Below the pieces are notes generated by a model. That model saw only the letters and a program-made list of their open reading frames with translations. It made no database searches and had not been told where the DNA came from. The position numbers and the translations under genes are program-made. Of a DNA stretch of 10,756 nt, positions 1-4,204 are shown piece by piece; position 1 is the first letter of the stretch; every line of letters starts with the position of its first letter. This DNA is from Anaerolineales bacterium (lineage in GTDB: Bacteria > Chloroflexota > Anaerolineae > Anaerolineales > UBA11858). The stretch covers positions 1 through 10,756 of the forward strand of contig WFTY01000228.1 in NCBI GenBank assembly GCA_015485245.1. Direction: 5' to 3'.

Positions 1-933
1 CCCTTTGAGCGTATTTAGCAGGCCGGCCAGGTAGCCGAGCAGCCGCCCGGCTTTGCCGCGCGCCAGTTCAAAGGGGTCGGGGTTCTTCTTCTGCGGCATC
101 AGGGAGGAGCCGGTGCTGAAGGCGTCGTCGAGGGTGAAGAAGCCGAATTCCGCGCTGGTGAAGATGATGATCTGCTCAGCCAGTTTGCTGAGATGGGTTC
201 CGATCAAAGCGCTGATGAAGAGGAACTCGGCGGCGAAGTCGCGGTCGGCGACCGCGTCGAGGGAGTTGGCCGCGGGGGTATCGAAGCCGAGCGCATCGGT
301 CAGCGCGTCCCGGTCGATCGCGTAGGGCGTCCCTGCCAGTGCTCCGCAGCCCAGGGGCAGGATCGCCAGGCGCGGGCGCAGGTCGGCCAGGCGCTGGCGG
401 TCGCGCTGCAACGGCCAGAAGTGACTCAGCCACCAGTGCGAGAGCAGCACCGGCTGGGCGCGTTGCAGGTGAGTGTAGCCGGGCATCAGCGTTTCGGCGT
501 CGTTTTCAGCGCGTTCGATAAAGGCGGCCTGTAAATCCTTCAGCGCGCTGTCCAGCGCGGGGAGCGCTTCCAGCAGCCACAGGCGGAAGTCGGTGGCTAC
601 CTGGTCGTTGCGGCTGCGCCCGGTGTGCAGTTTCCCGGCCAGCGGGCCGATCAACTCCCCCAGGCGGCGCTCCACCGCGGTGTGGATGTCTTCGTCCGCG
701 GGGTGGACGGTGAATTCTTCACGCTGGAATTCCGCCAGGATGGCTTGCAACCCTTCTGCGAGGCGGGCGTGTTCCTCCGCGGTGAGCACACTCGCCTCCT
801 TCAGGGCTGTCGCCCAGGCCAGCGAGCCGCGCACATCCTGTTCGGCCAGGCGAACGTCAAAGCCGATGGAGGCGTTGAGGGCGAACATCCCCGCGTCGGG
901 GTCAGTTTCAAAGCGTCCGTGCCAGAGGGTCAT
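1..933 (-). CDS. argH: Argininosuccinate lyase, C-terminus cut by window edge
   Basis: Catalyses the last step of arginine synthesis, splitting argininosuccinate into arginine and fumarate in the cytoplasm as a homotetramer. The first 311 residues are present; the family is usually about 460 long, so roughly the last 150 lie outside the window. The N-terminus MTLWHGRF is typical. Family motifs are visible: HTGRSRNDQ at residues 103-111, GYTHLQRAQP at 152-161, and the fumarase/aspartase superfamily loop GSSLMPQKKNP at 275-285, which carries the catalytic serine. The frame is open throughout. It lies 27 nt downstream of argG on the same strand and is surely co-transcribed with it, so it should fall under the same Arg-leader attenuator. 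I see no clear Shine-Dalgarno sequence before the ATG at 933, which suggests translational coupling or SD-independent initiation. Confidence 0.97.
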   Translation of the reverse strand, partial: MTLWHGRFETDPDAGMFALNASIGFDVRLAEQDVRGSLAWATALKEASVLTAEEHARLAEGLQAILAEFQREEFTVHPADEDIHTAVERRLGELIGPLAGKLHTGRSRNDQVATDFRLWLLEALPALDSALKDLQAAFIERAENDAETLMPGYTHLQRAQPVLLSHWWLSHFWPLQRDRQRLADLRPRLAILPLGCGALAGTPYAIDRDALTDALGFDTPAANSLDAVADRDFAAEFLFISALIGTHLSKLAEQIIIFTSAEFGFFTLDDAFSTGSSLMPQKKNPDPFELARGKAGRLLGYLAGLLNTLKG

Positions 934-960
934 GGGTTAGTCCAGTAGTCTGATCGTTGG

Positions 961-2220
961 TTAGTCGCGCTTAAAGCGGCTGTAATCCGGTTTGGACATG
1001 TGCAACCCGGCAATGGGCAGATTGTTGAGGGCGCGCACCTTGAGCGGCAGGCCGAACAGGTGGATGAAGCCCTCGGCGTCGGATTGATCGTAGACATCCT
1101 CCTGCCCGAAGGTGGCGAAGTCTTCACGATACAGGCTGAAGGGTGACTTGCGACCGACCGGGATGATGTTGCCTTTGTAGAGTTTCAGGCGCACCATGCC
1201 GGTGACCGGGCCTTGCGTGGCGTCTACGAAGGCGTCCAGCGCCTCCTTAAGCGGGGTAAACCACATACCGTCGTACACCAGTTCGGCGTACTTCAGCGCC
1301 ACGAAGTCCTTGAATTGAATGGTGGCGCGGTCGAGCACCAGCGATTCGAGCTCTTTGTGGGCGGCCATCAAGATTGTCCCGCCGGGGGTTTCGTACACGC
1401 CGTGGGATTTCATTCCCACCAGGCGGCTTTCCACCAGGTCGGCGCGGCCGATGCCATGCACCCCGCCGATGATGTTGAGCTGGTGGATGAGCTGGTAGGG
1501 GGTAAGCGCTTCGCCGTTGAGCTTGATCGGCGTGCCGGTTTCAAATTCGATCTCGATGTATTCTGGTTGGTCAGGTGCCGATTCCGGTGAGGCGGTCAGT
1601 TGGAACATATCCTCTTCCGGCTCCAGCCAGGGTTCTTCGAGCGGGCCGCCCTCGTGCGAAATGTGCCACAGGTTGCGGTCACGGCTGTAAATGGACTTGA
1701 GCGTGTTGGGCACGGGGATGTTCCGTTCGGCTGCGTAGGCCAGCGCGTCCTCGCGAGAGCGAATTTCCCATTCACGCCAGGGGGCGATCACCTTCAGGCG
1801 CGGGTCGAGCGCCATGACGGTGAGTTCAAAACGCACCTGATCGTTGCCTTTGCCGGTGGCGCCATGCGCGATGGCGTCCGCGCCGACCTCGTGGGCTACA
1901 TCCACCAGGTGTTTGGCAATCAGCGGTCGGGCGACCGAAGTGCCGAGCAGATACTTACGCTCGTACACCGCACCCGACCGCAAAAGTGGGAAAAGGAAGT
2001 CGGCCGCGAATTCCTCTTTCATATCGTGGATGACGAGTTGACTGGCGCCGCTGGCAAGGGCTTTCTCTTCCAGACCGTCCAGCTCCTCGCCCTGGCCGAC
2101 GTCGGCGGTGAAGCAGACCACTTCGCAGCCGTAGTTCTCTTTGAGCCACGGCACAATTACCGAAGTGTCCAGTCCGCCGGAATAGGCCAGCACAGCTTTC
2201 TTGATAGGGGCAGGGTTCAT
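961..2220 (-). CDS. argG: Argininosuccinate synthase
   Basis: Joins citrulline and aspartate with ATP to give argininosuccinate, the penultimate step of arginine synthesis; cytoplasmic tetramer. At 419 residues it is slightly longer than the usual 400 or so. The N-terminal ATP-pyrophosphatase loop AYSGGLDTS is at residues 12-20, and the signature GATGKGNDQVRFE at 120-132 contacts substrates. The C-terminal synthetase domain shows the family stretches GRADLVESRLVGMKSHG and KLYKGNI. The ATG at 2220 is preceded by GGAGG with a 7 nt spacer, which fixes the start. It is the first structural gene of an argG-argH operon. Its own leader holds an intrinsic terminator 20 nt upstream of the ATG and an Arg-rich leader ORF, so expression is probably set by charged tRNA-Arg supply. 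It is divergent from metB. Confidence 0.98.
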   Translation of the reverse strand: MNPAPIKKAVLAYSGGLDTSVIVPWLKENYGCEVVCFTADVGQGEELDGLEEKALASGASQLVIHDMKEEFAADFLFPLLRSGAVYERKYLLGTSVARPLIAKHLVDVAHEVGADAIAHGATGKGNDQVRFELTVMALDPRLKVIAPWREWEIRSREDALAYAAERNIPVPNTLKSIYSRDRNLWHISHEGGPLEEPWLEPEEDMFQLTASPESAPDQPEYIEIEFETGTPIKLNGEALTPYQLIHQLNIIGGVHGIGRADLVESRLVGMKSHGVYETPGGTILMAAHKELESLVLDRATIQFKDFVALKYAELVYDGMWFTPLKEALDAFVDATQGPVTGMVRLKLYKGNIIPVGRKSPFSLYREDFATFGQEDVYDQSDAEGFIHLFGLPLKVRALNNLPIAGLHMSKPDYSRFKRD

Positions 2221-2227
2221 GGATAAA

Positions 2228-2232
2228 CCTCC
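2228..2232 (-). promoter_or_regulatory. Ribosome binding site of argG
   Basis: On the minus strand GGAGG lies 7 nt before the argG ATG. It is a strong Shine-Dalgarno and sits 8 nt beyond the U-tract of the attenuator terminator, so it is only transcribed after antitermination. Confidence 0.85.
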
Positions 2233-2240
2233 AGGGTAGG

Positions 2241-2272
2241 AAATAAAAAACCCTCCTTCGGGAAGGAGGGTT
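2241..2272 (-). terminator. Intrinsic terminator (attenuator) in the argG leader
   Basis: Read on the minus strand, AACCCTCCTT and AAGGAGGGTT form a perfect 10 bp stem (2272-2263 with 2258-2249) around a 4 nt loop, followed by TTTTTTATTT. It ends 20 nt before the argG start codon and is downstream of the argG promoter. It therefore can only act as a premature terminator of the argG-argH transcript, not as the end of another gene. Its 5' arm (segment 3) can pair alternatively with a segment inside the Arg-rich leader ORF. Confidence 0.9.
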
Positions 2273-2349
2273 GAACTTGCATCAATGCGTTGTCGCGTCG
2301 AGCTTTACCTACGCGCTAACGCCCCACCTTCCCGTTGGGAGGTCGGGGG
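2259..2349 (-). promoter_or_regulatory. Antiterminator and protector segments of the arginine attenuator
   Basis: Three mutually exclusive pairings can be drawn on the minus-strand RNA. Segment 2 (2334-2322, CGGGAAGGTGGGG, codons 19-23 of the leader) pairs with segment 3 (2271-2259, ACCCTCCTTCCCG): 8 continuous base pairs, one U-U mismatch, then 3 more. This uses up the 5' arm of the terminator. Segment 1 (2349-2337, leader codons 14-18) can instead fold onto segment 2 with about 10 bp, one bulged A and one G-G mismatch, freeing segment 3 for the terminator. A ribosome stalled at the Arg codons 8-12 (2367-2353) would cover segment 1 and favour the antiterminator. Pairing was done by eye; no free energies were computed. 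Confidence 0.8.
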
Positions 2350-2388
2350 CTTACGACGAGGGCGACGAACGTTGCGCAGGTTGCTCAT
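2305..2388 (-). CDS. Arg-rich leader peptide of the argG-argH operon
   Basis: A 27-codon ORF starting MSNLRNVRRPRRK and ending LARR. It has 8 Arg codons: 5, 8, 9, 11, 12, 19, 26 and 27, with four of five consecutive codons at 8-12 being Arg (CGT, CGC, CGT, CGT). It begins 10 nt after the -10 box of the argG promoter, so the mRNA is leaderless or has only a few untranslated bases, and there is no room for a Shine-Dalgarno. The stop codon lies 32 nt before the terminator stem. Position, composition and the overlap of its codons 14-23 with the alternative RNA arms all point to a sensor of Arg-tRNA rather than a functional protein. I know no named homologue, so I give no symbol. Confidence 0.82.
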   Translation of the reverse strand: MSNLRNVRRPRRKPPTSQREGGALARR

Positions 2389-2398
2389 ATTGGGCGGG

Positions 2399-2427
2399 AG
2401 TCTATCACCCCCTTCGGAAGACGTCAA
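2399..2427 (-). promoter_or_regulatory. Sigma70-type promoter of argG-argH
   Basis: Minus strand: TTGACG (2427-2422), a 17 bp spacer, and TAGACT (2404-2399). Spacing is ideal and both boxes are near consensus. Transcription should start 6-9 nt further on, about 2393-2390, or at the leader ATG at 2388. Confidence 0.85.
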
Positions 2428-2436
2428 GGTTTATTG

Positions 2437-2465
2437 TTGACAAATCTGACCGAACCCGATAGAAT
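2437..2465 (+). promoter_or_regulatory. Sigma70-type promoter of metB
   Basis: A perfect TTGACA at 2437-2442, a 17 bp spacer and TAGAAT at 2460-2465. The ATG at 2464 falls inside this -10 box, so it cannot be a translation start on this transcript; the next in-frame ATG at 2476 is 10 nt after the -10 box. The -35 box is only 9 bp from that of the divergent argG promoter. Confidence 0.9.
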
Positions 2466-2475
2466 GCAGCCTAAT

Positions 2476-2580
2476 ATGCTGAACACGATGATTTTGTTTT
2501 CCCTCGCTATTATGATGATGTGCATGCTGATGCCCCAACCGCGGGCCTGGGTGGTCGCGTCCTGGAGACGCAGGCGTTAG
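2476..2580 (+). CDS. Met-rich leader peptide upstream of metB
   Basis: A 34-codon ORF beginning MLNTMILFSLAI. Residues 13-19 read MMMCMLM, giving 7 Met in all (1, 5, 13, 14, 15, 17, 19) plus one Cys. The tail contains AWVVASW and four Arg. I chose the ATG at 2476 because the upstream in-frame ATG at 2464 is part of the -10 box. Transcription is expected to start at about 2472-2476, making the message leaderless or nearly so. The Met run ends just before RNA segments that can form an antiterminator, and an intrinsic terminator follows 21 nt after the stop. The downstream gene makes cystathionine for methionine synthesis. This fits a leader peptide sensing Met-tRNA, perhaps also Cys-tRNA. The hydrophobic first half could look like a small membrane peptide, but the context argues for attenuation. 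Confidence 0.85.
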   Translation: MLNTMILFSLAIMMMCMLMPQPRAWVVASWRRRR

Positions 2581-2616
2581 CGCATCGTACGCTTTGAGCT
2601 GAAAGCCGCCCAGGTC
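2533..2616 (+). promoter_or_regulatory. Antiterminator and protector segments of the methionine attenuator
   Basis: Segment 2 (2544-2555, codons 23-27, encoding the A-W-V-V part) pairs with segment 3 (2605-2616), the 5' arm and loop of the terminator, over 12 bp including three G-U pairs. Segment 1 (2535-2540, CCAACC) can pair with 2549-2554 (GGGTGG) with one A-G mismatch. A small local hairpin GCGTC/GACGC (2557-2561 with 2567-2571) fits within the antiterminator loop. A ribosome held at Met codons 17-19 (2524-2532) would mask segment 1 and free segment 2. The protector here is the weakest of the three attenuators in the window. Pairing was done by eye. Confidence 0.75.
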
Positions 2617-2629
2617 AGGCGGCTTTTTT
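2602..2629 (+). terminator. Intrinsic terminator (attenuator) upstream of metB
   Basis: AAAGCCGCC (2602-2610) and GGCGGCTTT (2618-2626) form a perfect 9 bp stem with a 7 nt loop, followed by a run of T to 2629. It lies between the Met-rich leader stop codon and the metB start, within the metB transcript. Confidence 0.9.
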
Positions 2630-2637
2630 GATTCTTG

Positions 2638-2644
2638 AAAGGAG
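2638..2644 (+). promoter_or_regulatory. Ribosome binding site of metB
   Basis: AAAGGAG ends 12 nt before the metB ATG at 2657. The spacing is a little long but no better start with a closer Shine-Dalgarno is visible. Confidence 0.6.
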
Positions 2645-2656
2645 TAGTTTCCTCTT

Positions 2657-3892
2657 ATGAAACCCGCGATCCCGGCGGTGAAAGACCGCCAACACGAAAG
2701 TCAGCGCGCCCGGTTTGGGCCGTCTACCCAGGCGGTGCACGGCGGGCGGCGCGCCAACCCTTATCACGCTGTGGCTGAACCGATTGTGCAGACGGCTACC
2801 TATAGCTTTGAGAGCACGGCTGAACTATGCGCCTATAAGGATGCCTATATGTTGGGGGCGGCCGATGGTCGCATCGAATACGGCCGCTATGGCAACCCCA
2901 CGGTAGCCGCCGCCGAAGCGCGCCTGGCCGCCCTGGAAGGCGCGGACGCGGCCATCCTGTACGCCTCTGGCATGGCGGCCATCACCTCGGTGATCCTCTC
3001 CATGCTGCCCACCGGCGCGCATCTGATTTTGGTCGGCGATAGCTATCGTCGGACGCGCGAGTTCTGTCTGTATTTTCTGCGCCGTTTGGGGATCACCTGC
3101 GATCAGGTACCCATGGGAGATTACGAGGCCCTGGAGGCGGCGATCCGTCCCGAAACGCGCTTGCTGGTCGCCGAGACGCCCACTAACCCCTACCTGCGCC
3201 TCCTCGACCTGGAGCGCTTTGTGGAGATTGCCGGAAAGCACAAGCTCAAAACGTTGGTAGATGCCACCTTCGCCACGCCGGTTAACCTGAAGCCGCTGGA
3301 GTGGGGGGTGGATCTGGTGGTGCATTCCGCCTCCAAATACCTGGCCGGGCACAACGATCTGCTCGCCGGGGTGGTTGCCGGGGAGGCAGGACTAGTCGCC
3401 TCGTTGCGCGGCCCCCTGGGCGTGCTGGGCGGCATCGTCGACCCGCAGAACGCTGCGCTCCTCCTGCGGGGGGTCAAAACGCTGGCGCTGCGCGTCGAAC
3501 GCCAGAATCAGACCGGGATGCGCGTCGCCCGTTTTTTGGAGGCGCATCCGCGGATTGAAGCTGTCTGGTATCCGGGTTTGGAGTCGCATCCTGATTATGC
3601 GGTCGCCCGGCAGCAGATGCGCGGGTTTGGCGGCGTGGTCTCTTTCACCGTGCGCGGCGACCTGCATGCCACGGCGCGCTTTGTGGACGCCCTCACTCTG
3701 CCGCAGATCGCCACTTCATTGGGCGGCACGGAGACGTTGATCTCGCAGCCGGCGCTGATGTCTTATTATGAACTCGATTCCGAGGATCGCCTGGCGCTTG
3801 GCATCCCAGATAATCTGGTGCGGCTGGCGTTGGGCATTGAAGACGCGGAGGACCTGATTGCTGATTTGGATCAGGCGCTTGCGCAAGTGTGA
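2657..3892 (+). CDS. metB: Cystathionine gamma-synthase, plant-like, PLP-dependent
   Basis: A 411-residue member of the Cys/Met-metabolism PLP enzyme family. It most likely condenses an activated homoserine with cysteine to make cystathionine for methionine synthesis. Visible: EYGRYGNPT at residues 74-82, the cofactor-stacking region around ASGMAA at 103-108, VDATFATP with Asp202, the Schiff-base lysine Lys227 in HSASKYLAGHND, and SLGGTETLISQPA at 354-366, with a carboxylate-binding Arg389 in NLVRLALG. From memory many stretches resemble the catalytic domain of plant cystathionine gamma-synthase (YRRTREF, HNDLLAG, YPGLESHP, RGFGGVVSF, MSYYEL), which uses O-phosphohomoserine. Whether this one uses phospho-, acetyl- or succinyl-homoserine cannot be read from sequence alone. 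Cystathionine gamma-lyase, methionine gamma-lyase and O-acetylhomoserine sulfhydrylase are less likely alternatives, and the Met-rich leader favours a biosynthetic role. It appears to be monocistronic or to read into the ilv leader, as no terminator follows. Confidence 0.88.
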   Translation: MKPAIPAVKDRQHESQRARFGPSTQAVHGGRRANPYHAVAEPIVQTATYSFESTAELCAYKDAYMLGAADGRIEYGRYGNPTVAAAEARLAALEGADAAILYASGMAAITSVILSMLPTGAHLILVGDSYRRTREFCLYFLRRLGITCDQVPMGDYEALEAAIRPETRLLVAETPTNPYLRLLDLERFVEIAGKHKLKTLVDATFATPVNLKPLEWGVDLVVHSASKYLAGHNDLLAGVVAGEAGLVASLRGPLGVLGGIVDPQNAALLLRGVKTLALRVERQNQTGMRVARFLEAHPRIEAVWYPGLESHPDYAVARQQMRGFGGVVSFTVRGDLHATARFVDALTLPQIATSLGGTETLISQPALMSYYELDSEDRLALGIPDNLVRLALGIEDAEDLIADLDQALAQV

Positions 3893-3925
3893 GTGCGACT
3901 TTTACACAATCTTTATGTTCCTCTC

Positions 3926-3955
3926 TTGACAGTTCGTCAATTCCTCGTTTACAAT
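3926..3955 (+). promoter_or_regulatory. Sigma70-type promoter of the ilv operon
   Basis: A perfect TTGACA at 3926-3931, an 18 bp spacer and TACAAT at 3950-3955. The start is expected at about 3962-3965, in CCCCAATATT. It lies 33 nt after the metB stop codon. Confidence 0.85.
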
Positions 3956-3997
3956 CCGCCCCAATATTTAGAACGTTAGAGAGAAACCAATAACCTG

Positions 3998-4117
3998 ATG
4001 CACCTGTTTGCTTCCTTCCTGTTTATCCTGATTAGCCTTCTGGTTCTAGTCCTTATTCTTGGGATTACGAACCCTGTTGGCGTTTGGGTAGTCGGGAAGG
4101 TGAGAAGCAAACCTTAG
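3998..4117 (+). CDS. Leu/Ile/Val-rich leader peptide of the ilvDBNC-leuA operon
   Basis: A 39-codon ORF in which 19 residues are branched-chain: 8 Leu, 4 Ile and 7 Val. The densest part is residues 14-21, LLVLVLIL. It ends with GVWVVGK and a short basic tail. An in-frame stop at 3977 rules out an upstream start within about 20 nt, so ATG 3998 is the only ATG choice. A weak GAGAG at 3979-3983 is 14 nt upstream, so ribosome binding is poorly marked. Unlike the Arg and Met leaders it has about 33 untranslated bases. It is the standard type of leader for branched-chain operons: stalling at Leu, Ile or Val codons should allow readthrough into ilvD. The composition could mimic a transmembrane peptide, but the terminator and alternative pairings that follow make that unlikely. 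Confidence 0.88.
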   Translation: MHLFASFLFILISLLVLVLILGITNPVGVWVVGKVRSKP

Positions 4118-4166
4118 CAAGACTTAGCACACATACCGAGTAAGTTTTTAGAAGGCTGCCCAAACG
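4063..4166 (+). promoter_or_regulatory. Antiterminator and protector segments of the ilv attenuator
   Basis: Segment 2 (4081-4093, leader codons 28-32 encoding V-W-V-V) pairs with segment 3 (4154-4166), the 5' arm and loop of the terminator, over 13 continuous base pairs including two G-U pairs. Segment 1 can pair with segment 2 as ACCC/GGGT (4071-4074 with 4086-4089) plus GATT/AGTC (4063-4066 with 4090-4093) with a 4 nt bulge. A ribosome stalled at codons 14-21 (4037-4060) would cover segment 1 and leave segment 2 free. Paired by eye; not folded computationally. Confidence 0.82.
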
Positions 4167-4179
4167 GGCGGCCTTTTTT
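4152..4179 (+). terminator. Intrinsic terminator (attenuator) upstream of ilvD
   Basis: AAGGCTGCCC (4152-4161) and GGGCGGCCTT (4166-4175) form a 10 bp stem with one U-G pair and an AAAC loop, running into six T (4174-4179). It ends 25 nt before the ilvD ATG. As no terminator is visible after metB, it may also stop readthrough from metB. Confidence 0.92.
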
Positions 4180-4191
4180 GTTGATCACGAT

Positions 4192-4197
4192 AAAGGA
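4192..4197 (+). promoter_or_regulatory. Ribosome binding site of ilvD
   Basis: AAAGGA is 7 nt before ATG 4205. It decides the start: a longer in-frame reading from TTG 4178 would begin inside the terminator U-tract. Confidence 0.8.
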
Positions 4198-4204
4198 AAT
4201 CGAA

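Noticed and set aside
2434..2443. Short palindrome TTGTTGACAA as an operator between the divergent promoters
   Set aside because: Only TTGT/ACAA is symmetric and it overlaps the -35 box, so it is explained by the promoter.
2271..2462. 63-residue plus-strand ORF over the argG leader
   Set aside because: It is antisense to the Arg leader and terminator, crosses both promoters, has no ribosome site and resembles nothing.
2221..2475. T-box or SAM riboswitch upstream of argG or metB
   Set aside because: No T-box core sequence or multi-stem SAM-riboswitch layout is visible on either strand; the metB leader from promoter to terminator is only about 150 nt and is mostly occupied by the Met-rich ORF.
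2335..2580. 81-residue ORF ending with the Met-rich leader
   Set aside because: It begins upstream of and runs through the argG and metB promoters; only the part from ATG 2476 lies on the metB transcript.
4178..4204. TTG start for ilvD giving 9 extra residues
   Set aside because: It would start in the terminator U-tract; ATG 4205 has a proper ribosome site and the family-typical N-terminus.
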